A stretch of DNA of 64,000 nt from JANPJV01 sp031425695 (GTDB lineage Bacteria > Pseudomonadota > Gammaproteobacteria > Xanthomonadales > SZUA-5): positions 1 through 64,000 of the forward strand of contig JANPJV010000116.1 in assembly GCA_031425695.1 (NCBI GenBank), written 5' to 3'. Below are positions 35,571 through 46,062 of the stretch, piece after piece. Below the pieces are notes generated by a model, which saw only the letters and a program-made list of their open reading frames with translations, had not been told where the DNA came from and made no database searches. The stretch's first letter is position 1. Each line of letters opens with the position of its first letter. A program made the translations under genes and the position numbers.

Positions 35571-35729
35571 ATGCACCCGAACGACAAGGCACCACAGGAC
35601 CCGCCGATTCCGTCGATCAAGATCGAAGACCTGCCGGTCGAAAGCGGCAAGGACGCAGACGTCAAGGGCGGCCCCGCCTACATGAAACTCGGCGACATCA
35701 AGGCCGAAGTCGCTCCGAACCGACCCTGA
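35571..35729 (+). CDS. putative double-glycine leader peptide
   Basis: A 52-residue peptide. GAGGAG lies 8 bases before the ATG. The acidic segment IEDLPVESGKDADVKGG ends in Gly33-Gly34, the cleavage pattern of C39-peptidase substrates, leaving an 18-residue core PAYMKLGDIKAEVAPNRP. Residues DVKGGP parallel DEIKGGP in the peptide at 43995-44195. A strong terminator follows at once, so this is a separate short transcript, on the opposite strand to and 8.1 kb from the transporter gene that carries a C39 domain. The core has no Cys, so disulfide or lanthionine formation is excluded. Confidence 0.65.
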   Translation: MHPNDKAPQDPPIPSIKIEDLPVESGKDADVKGGPAYMKLGDIKAEVAPNRP

Positions 35730-35737
35730 TTCCCGAC

Positions 35738-35770
35738 GGATTCCACCGATGGATCGGTGGAATCCTTTTT
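35738..35770 (+). terminator. strong rho-independent terminator
   Basis: GGATTCCACCGAT and ATCGGTGGAATCC pair perfectly (35738-35765), followed by TTTTT. It ends the small peptide gene at 35571 and separates it from katG on the other strand. Confidence 0.9.
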
Positions 35771-35782
35771 GGGTGGCTCGTG

Positions 35783-37972
35783 CTACAGGTCGTAGCGATC
35801 CAGGTTCATGACTTTGTGCCAGGCCTTGACGAAGTCACGGACGAACACTTCCGCCGAGTCGCTGGATGCGTAGACCTCGGCGAGCGCGCGCAGCTGTGAG
35901 TTGGAGCCGAACACCAGGTCGACGATGGTGCCGGTGAGCTTGAGCTCGCCACTCTTGCGGTCGCGACCTTCAAGAATGCCGTCCGTGCTGCCGCGCGACC
36001 ATTGCGTGTTCATGTCCAGCAAGCTGACGAAGAAGTCATTGCTGAGCTCACCCGTGCGCTGGCTGAAAAGCCCATGCTTTCCTTGGGCGAAATTGGCCCC
36101 CAATGCGCGCATGCCGCCGACCAGTACGGTCATTTCCGGTGCGGTCAGGCCCAGCAGATTGGCCTTGTCAACCATCAACTCGGCCGCGAGGTTCTCAAAG
36201 CCGGCTCGTGCATAGTTGCGGAAGGCATCGGCCTCCGGTTCAAGGGGCGCAAACGAGGCAGCGTCAGTCTGCTCCTGCGTGGCATCGGTGCGTCCAGGGG
36301 AGAACGGGACGGTGATCGTCACGCCGGCCTTGCGCGCCGCGTCTTCCACCGCAGCACAACCGCCCAGCACGATCAGGTCTGCAAGCGAAATGCGCTTGTC
36401 GCCGGACTGGCCGCCATTGAATTTGGCCTGGATTGCTTCGAGCCGGGTCAGGATCGTGGCCAGCTCTGCTGGCTGATTCACCTCCCAGTCCTTTTGCGGG
36501 GCCAGGCGGATACGCGCGCCATTGGCGCCGCCGCGTTTGTCACTGACGCGGAACGTCGATGCCGACGCCCAGGCCGTCGTAACCAGCTGCGCCGTCGTCA
36601 AGCCGGACGCCAGCAACTGCGACTTCAAACCTGCTACATCTCCCGCATCCACCAGCGCATGGTCGACCGCGGGAACCGGATCCTGCCAGATCAATGTCTC
36701 CGTCGGCACCAGCGGGCCGAGGTAGCGCGGACGCGGGCCCATGTCGCGATGGGTGAGCTTGAACCAGGCGCGCGCGAACGCGTCGGCGAGCTCCTGCGGA
36801 TTCTCCATGAAGCGCCGCGAAATTCTTTCGTACGCCGGATCCATGCGCATCGCCATGTCGGCGGTGGTCATCATCGGCGCATGGCGCTTGCCCGGGACAT
36901 GCGCATCCGGCACCTTGCCGTCGCCCGTGCTACCGACCGGCTTCCACTGGTGCGCGCCGGCCGGGCTCTTGGTCAGCTCCCACTCGTGGCCGAACAGATT
37001 CTCGAAATAGCCGTTGTCCCAGCGAATCGGGTTGTTGGTCCAGGCACCTTCGATGCCGCTGGTGCACGCGTGCTCGCCGTGGCCGCTCTCATGCGAGTTC
37101 ATCCAGCCCAAGCCCTGGTGCTCGATGGCCGAACGCTCAGGCTCGACACCGACGTGGGTGGTCTCGACGGCACCGTGGCTTTTGCCGAAGGTGTGTCCAC
37201 CGGCGACCAGCGCCACAGTTTCCTCGTCGTTCATCGCCATGCGCGCGAAGGTCTCGCGAATATCGCGTGCCGAACCGAGTGGGTCCGGCTTGCCATTCGG
37301 ACCTTCCGGATTGACGTAGATCAGGCCCATCTGGACGGCTGCCAGCGGATGCGCGAGCTCGCGATCGCCGCTGTAGCGCTGGTCGCCCATCCACTCGTTT
37401 TCCGGACCCCAGAAAATGTCGTCGGACGGCTCCCACACGTCGGGGCGACCGCCACCGAAGCCGAAGGTCTTGAAGCCCATCGTTTCCATCGCGACATTGC
37501 CAGTGAGAATGAAAAGATCGGCCCACGAAAGTTTGCGTCCGTACTTGGCCTTGATCGGCCAGAGCAACCGGCGCGCCTTGTCGAGATTGCCGTTATCCGG
37601 CCAACTGTTGAGCGGCGCGAAGCGCTGCTCGCCGCTGCCGCTGCCACCGCGCCCATCGGCAGTCCGGTAGGTGCCGGCCGCGTGCCAGGCCATGCGCACG
37701 AAAAACGGGCCGTAATGGCCGTAATCTGCCGGCCACCAGGGCTGGGAATCAGTCATTAGCGCCGTGAGATCGGCCACCACCGCGTCGAGATCGAGCGTCT
37801 TGAATTCCTCCGCATAGGCAAACTCATCGCCCATCGGATTCGACAGCGACGAGCGCTGGTGCAGGATCTTCAGGTTCAATTGCTCGGGCCACCACGCATG
37901 GTTGCCGCGCGCACTACCGCGCACATGCGCTCGCTCGCCTTTTGAAAATGGACACTGCGCTTCACTGGACAT
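35783..37972 (-). CDS. katG: catalase-peroxidase
   Basis: A 729-residue, full-length bifunctional heme enzyme that removes hydrogen peroxide. The ATG at 37972 follows GGGAGAG. The distal site RMAWHAAGTYR carries the Trp of the Met-Tyr-Trp adduct; Tyr is in GLIYVNPEGP and Met in ISRRFMENP. The proximal heme ligand is in VALVAGGHTFGKSHG. The C-terminal pseudo-domain (LADLIVLGGCAAVEDAA) is present as usual. There is no signal peptide, so it is cytoplasmic. It is probably induced by oxidative stress; the upstream gap should hold its promoter. It is unrelated in strand and function to the peptide genes around it. Confidence 0.97.
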   Translation of the reverse strand: MSSEAQCPFSKGERAHVRGSARGNHAWWPEQLNLKILHQRSSLSNPMGDEFAYAEEFKTLDLDAVVADLTALMTDSQPWWPADYGHYGPFFVRMAWHAAGTYRTADGRGGSGSGEQRFAPLNSWPDNGNLDKARRLLWPIKAKYGRKLSWADLFILTGNVAMETMGFKTFGFGGGRPDVWEPSDDIFWGPENEWMGDQRYSGDRELAHPLAAVQMGLIYVNPEGPNGKPDPLGSARDIRETFARMAMNDEETVALVAGGHTFGKSHGAVETTHVGVEPERSAIEHQGLGWMNSHESGHGEHACTSGIEGAWTNNPIRWDNGYFENLFGHEWELTKSPAGAHQWKPVGSTGDGKVPDAHVPGKRHAPMMTTADMAMRMDPAYERISRRFMENPQELADAFARAWFKLTHRDMGPRPRYLGPLVPTETLIWQDPVPAVDHALVDAGDVAGLKSQLLASGLTTAQLVTTAWASASTFRVSDKRGGANGARIRLAPQKDWEVNQPAELATILTRLEAIQAKFNGGQSGDKRISLADLIVLGGCAAVEDAARKAGVTITVPFSPGRTDATQEQTDAASFAPLEPEADAFRNYARAGFENLAAELMVDKANLLGLTAPEMTVLVGGMRALGANFAQGKHGLFSQRTGELSNDFFVSLLDMNTQWSRGSTDGILEGRDRKSGELKLTGTIVDLVFGSNSQLRALAEVYASSDSAEVFVRDFVKAWHKVMNLDRYDL

Positions 37973-38540
37973 CTTTTCTCTCCCGGAACCGTCGGTCGAC
38001 GTGCACGGAGCGTAGTCGGTGCATCGCCATAGATAAAGTTCTTGTTCTGGATTGGATGAATAGAGACGTTCAATCGTTAGGTCCGCGACAAACCGAACGT
38101 TTTTCGAGAAGACGGCCATCCGCGAGCGCTGGGAGTGACGTGCCGGTGCTGTTCGAGGCGGTCCTGGAACTTCCGCGAGCCGAGCGCTTGCAGGCGCCGA
38201 GCATGCTGTCTGTGGGGTCAGGGCGAACCATCACACAGAAGGTCATGCATCCGTTCTAACCGTCGTGCGCAAGATCTGTCCCATGGCTTGACTGGGCCAG
38301 GCGACATGGCCGACCAATCCAGCGACCGGAATCTATCCGTCCATTTCCACTCCGCCTGCCACGAGGTCCAATTCGCGCGGGGTCGTCTGATCTGTGGATC
38401 CTGGCTCCGGACGATTGGAATGTTTTTGCGGACGCATCGATAAGAATCGAACACGGGATCTCAATCAGGCGCCGCGTATCTCTCAGCGACATTGCTCGGT
38501 CGTTTGAGCCCGCGACGCTTCCTTGTCCCCGGAGAAGTTC
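37973..38540. other. 568-bp gap between katG and the esterase
   Basis: This divergent region carries the katG promoter. A minus-strand TATCTAT near 38030 could be its -10 box, without a clear -35, as expected for an activator-dependent promoter. Bases 38140-38200 read VPVLFEAVLELPRAERLQ, similar to the segment in front of Hanks-type kinases, so a kinase gene fragment may be buried here. No intact gene, RNA or repeat was recognised in the rest. Confidence 0.35.
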
Positions 38541-39623
38541 ATGAAAACCTCAACGCAGCTCAGCGGCCTGGCCATCGGCTGCGCTCTCGCGCTTAGTCCG
38601 GCGCTGGCCGCGGTGGAGCCATCCATGCCTGCGGCCGCTGCTCCGCCAAAGGCCAACGCGCAGATGCAGGCGGTATTGGATGAGCACGCCAAGTTAGGTC
38701 CAAAAGCGATCGAAACGCTGGCGCCGTCCGAGGCCAGGAAGCAGCCCTCGCCGGCCGATGCGGTGATGGCGCTGCTCAAGTCCCAGGGCAAATCCACGGC
38801 GCCCGAGAAGCTCGCCAAGGTGGAGGACCGTTCGTTCGAGGGTCCCGGTGGAGCAGTGCCGATCCGCATCTATACGCCCGCGGGCAATGGCCCGATGCCG
38901 GTTGTGCTCTACATTCACGGCGGTGGCTGGGTCATCGCCGATCTCGATACGTACGACGCCAGCCCACGTGCAATCGCAAACGCCGCAAAGGCGGTGGTCG
39001 TGTCGACGCATTATCGGCAAGGGCCTGAACACAAGTTTCCGGCTGCCCACGAAGACACCCTCGCCGCCTACAAGTGGGTACTCGCAAACGCGCACCAGAT
39101 CGGCGGCGACCCCATGCGCGTAGCCGTCGTTGGCGAAAGCGCGGGCGGCAACATGGCTGCCAACATTGCGATCGCTGCGCGTGACCAGAACTTGCAGGCA
39201 CCCTTGCATCAGGTGTTGGTTTATCCGGTCGCCAACAATGACTTGGATTCGGCTTCCTACCAGCAGAACGCGAACGCCAAACCACTCAACAAGGCCATGA
39301 TCGAGTGGTTCGTGAAGCACTACCTCGGCGGCGCAGCGGGAGCTGCCGATCCGCGCATCGCATTGGTCAAGCAGCCGAACCTCGCGGGCTTGGCACCGGC
39401 GACGATCATCCTTGCGGAAATCGATCCATTGCGTTCGGACGGCGAGGCCTACGCCGCGGCGCTGGGCAAAGCTGGCGTGCCGGTCATGCTGAAACACTAC
39501 GAGGGCGTCACGCACGAGTTCTTCGGCATGGGCGCCGTCGTCGATGCAGCAAAGCAGGCGCAACAGCTGGCCGGATCGCAGTTGCGCGAGGCGTTTGCGC
39601 AGGAGGCTGAAGCAGAACGTTAG
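38541..39623 (+). CDS. secreted alpha/beta-hydrolase, HSL-type esterase
   Basis: A 360-residue protein. CGGAGAA precedes the ATG at 38541. It has a signal peptide (MKTSTQLSGLAIGCALALSP) and a Pro/Ala linker, then the hormone-sensitive-lipase layout: oxyanion motif YIHGGGW, nucleophile elbow VVGESAGGN, acidic residue in AEIDPLRSDG and histidine in GVTHEFFG. It probably hydrolyses short acyl esters in the periplasm. A strong hairpin terminator follows its stop codon. Confidence 0.92.
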   Translation: MKTSTQLSGLAIGCALALSPALAAVEPSMPAAAAPPKANAQMQAVLDEHAKLGPKAIETLAPSEARKQPSPADAVMALLKSQGKSTAPEKLAKVEDRSFEGPGGAVPIRIYTPAGNGPMPVVLYIHGGGWVIADLDTYDASPRAIANAAKAVVVSTHYRQGPEHKFPAAHEDTLAAYKWVLANAHQIGGDPMRVAVVGESAGGNMAANIAIAARDQNLQAPLHQVLVYPVANNDLDSASYQQNANAKPLNKAMIEWFVKHYLGGAAGAADPRIALVKQPNLAGLAPATIILAEIDPLRSDGEAYAAALGKAGVPVMLKHYEGVTHEFFGMGAVVDAAKQAQQLAGSQLREAFAQEAEAER

Positions 39624-39630
39624 GCAAACC

Positions 39631-39660
39631 CTCGGGGCGCCCTCTGCCCCGAGTGCTTTT
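39631..39660 (+). terminator. rho-independent terminator
   Basis: CTCGGGGC (39631-39638) pairs with GCCCCGAG (39646-39653) across a seven-base loop, followed by TGCTTTT. It ends the esterase gene and lies at the 3' end of the converging HlyD gene, so it may serve both. Confidence 0.85.
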
Positions 39661-40832
39661 CAGCGAAAATTGCGCTCGCGCAGGGCGCGCATCGGCTCCA
39701 ATGCGAGCTCGAGCAGGGTGCGGCGTCCGGTCAGGACGCGCGCCTCGCCGGTCATGCCGATGCGCAACGGCATCTGTGGACCGCTGCCGATCGGCAGCGC
39801 TGCCAGTGCGAAGAATTCCGGCGCGGTGCGGCCGCGTTCCGGGGTCGGGCTGATGAAGGTCAGTTGCGTGCGCACCGAGCCGTGGCGCTGATAGGGATAG
39901 GCGGCCAGCAGCAGCCGCACTTCCTGCCCCGTCCGCACGCGCGGCACGTCCGGCTCCGGCAGCACCAGGCGCACCTGCGCCGCGGCATTTTCGCGCGCCA
40001 GCTGACACAGCTCGGCCCCAAGCGCGATCACGCTGCCTGGTGTCTGTTCGGTCAGGCTCACGACGACCGCATCGTATGGCGCACGGATCGATTCGAGGTC
40101 GCCCTGGCTTTCGCGCAATTGGGCGCGCAATGCGCCGCTCTGCACGCCCAGCTTGTCGACCAACAGCGCCTCTTCGCTGCGCTCGCGTGAACGCTGGTCG
40201 ATTCGTTCCTGGCGTTGGCGCCGCAGTTGCTGTAGCTGCTGTTGGGCGAGTACGCGGGCGCTCTCGGATTCTGCGACGACCAGCTGGTCCGCGAGCAACG
40301 TGAGCTGGGGCAAAAGCCCATCGGCCACGGCCTTTTCCTTGCGCGCGACGATCGCTCGCGTGGCGGCATGGTGCTGATCGCGAAAGTCGAGCTCGCGCCG
40401 CGCCAGCAGCAGCTGCGCATCGTATCCCGCGAGCTCGGACCGATGCGCGAGGTCACGCTGCACGGTCTGTTCGGTGAGTGCGTGCTGGTCCTGGCCGACC
40501 TGCTGCAGACGTGCATCGGCGTCGCGCACGCTGTCACTGCGAATCGCGAACAGCTCGTCGCCAGCCTTGACCAATTGCCCCGCGCGCACTCGGACGCTCG
40601 CGAGCTGTCCGCCCACGCTCGCCTGAACCGGCGCGGCGCCATCCACCGGCTCGATGACGAATGGCGCGACCACCGTTTCCGGCAGCTGGAAACCGACCGC
40701 GAACAGAGCCGCCGCGAGCGCCAGCGAAATCAGCAACCAGCCCGTCCAGCGCGCGACCTTTGCCGGCGGGTCGACAGGCAACAGGCCGGAAGGTTGGTCG
40801 AAGGAGCGGTCGGGCAGCGCTGGCGCGCTCAT
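39660..40832 (-). CDS. HlyD-family membrane fusion protein for peptide export
   Basis: A 390-residue protein. One N-terminal membrane helix (WTGWLLISLALAAALFAVGF, about residues 29-48) is followed by a lipoyl-like beta segment (VQASVGGQLASVRVRAGQLVKAG, shortened), a long coiled coil (residues about 105-245) and a closing beta domain (SIRAPYDAVVVSLTEQTPGS). This is the periplasmic adaptor of type 1-like export. It starts 22 bases after the ABC transporter stop and is the last gene of the operon. No outer-membrane TolC is nearby, so a genomic TolC would have to complete the channel. Confidence 0.9.
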   Translation of the reverse strand: MSAPALPDRSFDQPSGLLPVDPPAKVARWTGWLLISLALAAALFAVGFQLPETVVAPFVIEPVDGAAPVQASVGGQLASVRVRAGQLVKAGDELFAIRSDSVRDADARLQQVGQDQHALTEQTVQRDLAHRSELAGYDAQLLLARRELDFRDQHHAATRAIVARKEKAVADGLLPQLTLLADQLVVAESESARVLAQQQLQQLRRQRQERIDQRSRERSEEALLVDKLGVQSGALRAQLRESQGDLESIRAPYDAVVVSLTEQTPGSVIALGAELCQLARENAAAQVRLVLPEPDVPRVRTGQEVRLLLAAYPYQRHGSVRTQLTFISPTPERGRTAPEFFALAALPIGSGPQMPLRIGMTGEARVLTGRRTLLELALEPMRALRERNFR

Positions 40833-40854
40833 GAGTGGAGTCCCCTTTGAGCGT

Positions 40855-43994
<3,140 letters not shown>

Positions 43995-43998
<4 letters not shown>

Positions 43999-44195
43999 AT
44001 CGAGTCGTCGAGCGTCTGCGATTCGTTGTGATTGAGGCGCGCGCTGCCGCCCCAGCCGCTGTCCGAAAGCGGTCCGCCCTTGATCTCGTCGCCGGCTTCG
44101 ACAGCCAGGTCCGCAAGCGCCGGCTCAGCTTCGAGCGGAGCTACGGACGACGATGTGTCGGTCGCGGGCGTAGGGTCGGGACTCGAGTTGATCAT
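43995..44195 (-). CDS. putative double-glycine leader peptide, coupled to the exporter
   Basis: A 66-residue peptide. GGAG lies about 10 bases before the ATG. The leader (residues 1-41) is Ser/Thr/Pro-rich, then acidic (EPALADLAVEAGDEIKGG), and ends in Gly40-Gly41. The core is 25 residues, PLSDSGWGGSARLNHNESQT plus LDDSM, with no Cys. Its stop overlaps the start of the C39-ABC exporter by four bases, which ties it to that transporter as substrate. It has no similarity in the core to the other two peptides. I infer a secreted signal or antimicrobial peptide; modification by other enzymes is not evident. Confidence 0.8.
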
Positions 44196-44286
44196 TTGCT
44201 GCTTGCTCCAGTGAGGTGACGAGGCGAATGCAATGGACCCATGCACTCGAAGTACGCACCTCCGCTGTCCCACAGATCACGCCTCG

Positions 44287-44689
44287 TCAGATTATTTTTC
44301 GGCAGCCGGCACGCTCTAGCTTTGCCAGATTCGCCCGACAGGTGAGAAGGCGCGGATGGTCCGCCGGCAACGCCTGCTCAAAGATGCGCAGCGCACGCTC
44401 CTACAGCTGGGCAGCCTCGATGAAATCCCCCTGACGCTTGCGCAACAACCCGAGATTGGTGAGGGTCAGGGCTGTACTTGCCCAGCACGGCGCGGTTGTT
44501 GAGCAGCGGCACGAGTGCTGGAGAATCCGCGCCGAACAACTGTTCCGCGAGCGCCAGCGCCTGCTCGAACGCCGACCGCGACTGCGGGTACTGGCCTAGA
44601 TCGCACAGCCGATTGGCAAGCTCGTGGAGTTCCTGCAGACGAGCAAGCTCGGTGGCAGCCGGTCGCGATATGTCCCCGCGTAAGCTCAA
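44287..44689 (-). pseudogene. decayed TPR protein gene
   Basis: The start TTG at 44689 overlaps the stop of the PpiC-related gene (TTGA). The frame reads MSLRGDISRPAATELARLQE, then ELANRLCDLGQYPQSRSAFE, a TPR. A frameshift near 44470 moves the reading to ALTLTNLGLLRKRQGDFIEA, followed by AAQL and a TAG at 44401-44403, then ERALRIFEQALPADHPRLL and a stop at 44287. TPR relatives have AAQLYERAL at the TAG. Two independent lesions make this a true pseudogene, probably of a scaffold protein of the peptide system. Confidence 0.75.
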
Positions 44690-45663
44690 TCCAGCCCAGC
44701 CAGCATCCAATGAACATGCCGAGTCAGCAAGGCGCCCACTAGCTGTTCCACCAGCACATCTTCGAGCCTGGCCGCGAGGAAGGGATCGGCGAGGTTGGGT
44801 TCGATCAAGCGCGTGAACCCCAGCAGCAACTGACGCTCACCGTCGACTATGACCTCAGTGACCATGCCGGGCCGGATCTGGAACAACGCCTGGCGCCACG
44901 ATCCGGGCAGATCGGACACCCACCAGCGTTCAGTGCGATGCGCAAAGCCGCCAAGGGCGGCAATCTCAAGAAGGCTCTGCCCGTCCTCGATCACGCAGTG
45001 ACGCGCCTCGCGCGCCGCATCGAGGCGATCGAACTCGACGACTTCACCTTCGATCCGCAGCCACTGGCGCCGGTCCTGCGCGAGGAGGCGCTCGCGGGCG
45101 TCGTTGGTGATCGTTTCGGAGAGATGGGCAGAGAAGCCGGCGTCGAGCGCGTCCCAGCACTGCAGCGCCGGACCATCCACGCACGCTCGTACCTCAGCGG
45201 CCGCCGCCACTCGAGCTGCGAACGCTCTTGCGACCAGCCGGAAGTCGTCCGAAAGAATGATATCAATCTCAGCGTTGGCTACAGAAGCCGCGCCGCTGTC
45301 CAGCAGGCGTCGTCGCATGCCCGCACGCAGATCGGCGAAGCTGAGTGCGCGCGCAGAAAGCCAGGCCAGGCAATCCTGCGCGCTTACCAGGCCATGCGCG
45401 TAGCGAAAGGCCTGGACAGCCGCATCGACGGCTGACTCGTCGACTGGTGCGCTCGTTGGTTGTCGTGCACTCGGAGCGGATCCAACGTCGTCGCCCAGCA
45501 CCAGTGGCGCGACGGCGCGAACATCGGCAACGGTCCAGACCCGCTGCGCTGCTGTGAATACGGGCAGTTGCAGTCGAGGGTGGGACTCCGCTTCCGCGGA
45601 ACTGGCGTCTTTGCGCATTGCAAGGCCCATGCAAACTCCGGCAATTGTGCCCGCGATCGCCAT
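44686..45663 (-). CDS. PpiC-related peptide-maturation protein
   Basis: A 325-residue protein. The ATG at 45663 opens a hydrophobic segment (MAIAGTIAGVCMGLAMRK), so it is exported or anchored. The body has the helical order of parvulin chaperones: AQDCLAWLSARALSFADLRA, two charged helices, then a late beta block (LIEPNLADPFLAARLEDVLVEQ) and a C-terminal HVHWML. The recognisable PpiC catalytic core is divergent. I recall similar proteins annotated as PpiC-related peptide-maturation factors (TIGR04500-like) near double-glycine exporters. It may fold or hold the exported peptides. It lies in the operon between the two precursor genes. Confidence 0.65.
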   Translation of the reverse strand: MAIAGTIAGVCMGLAMRKDASSAEAESHPRLQLPVFTAAQRVWTVADVRAVAPLVLGDDVGSAPSARQPTSAPVDESAVDAAVQAFRYAHGLVSAQDCLAWLSARALSFADLRAGMRRRLLDSGAASVANAEIDIILSDDFRLVARAFAARVAAAAEVRACVDGPALQCWDALDAGFSAHLSETITNDARERLLAQDRRQWLRIEGEVVEFDRLDAAREARHCVIEDGQSLLEIAALGGFAHRTERWWVSDLPGSWRQALFQIRPGMVTEVIVDGERQLLLGFTRLIEPNLADPFLAARLEDVLVEQLVGALLTRHVHWMLAGLD

Positions 45664-45708
45664 CAGTGATATTTGGCCTTCGCGCGCCACCGCGCGCGAG
45701 CAGTGGAA

Positions 45709-45864
45709 TCAGGCAATTCCGAGCTGCTTGAGATTGTTGGAGCGGCTCCTGCCACCGATGACGTCCTGTTCGGGTTCCAGATCAGTGCCGTCGATCTGAT
45801 TGGGAACCGGTTGCGAGGCGTCGTCACCGCTGGTCGGTGGGTTTGAATTGTGAGTAGTGTCCAT
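45709..45864 (-). CDS. putative double-glycine leader peptide, first gene of operon
   Basis: A 51-residue peptide. GAGG lies 6 bases before the ATG at 45864. The acidic leader (residues 1-38) ends NQIDGTDLEPEQDVIGG, with Gly37-Gly38 at the cut site. The core is 13 residues, RSRSNNLKQLGIA, basic and without Cys. It opens the minus-strand operon whose later genes encode the PpiC-related protein, a second precursor, the C39 exporter and HlyD. It faces the hybrid sensor gene. The short basic core suggests a signalling or antimicrobial peptide, by inference only. Confidence 0.75.
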   Translation of the reverse strand: MDTTHNSNPPTSGDDASQPVPNQIDGTDLEPEQDVIGGRSRSNNLKQLGIA

Positions 45865-46062
45865 GTGCGTCCTCAATGGGCATGGCGCATCCCGAGTGGC
45901 CCGTGGCTGGACACGCGGTCGAGTGCACAGCACCAGTACGCAAGATCGCGCGGCCACAGATCAGAATAATCGTTGCGGATCGGTTCAATGGGCCACCCTG
46001 ACACCACCGGGCCATATGGCATGATCCGGCGCCTCGCTGAAATGTGATGCGATCGGGTCAGG
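45865..46062. promoter_or_regulatory. divergent control region of the peptide operon and hybrid sensor
   Basis: This region of 198 bases separates the first peptide gene (minus) from the sensor gene (plus). Both transcripts must start here. The sensor would be well placed to regulate both directions. No clear promoter pair or operator was read with confidence. Confidence 0.45.
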
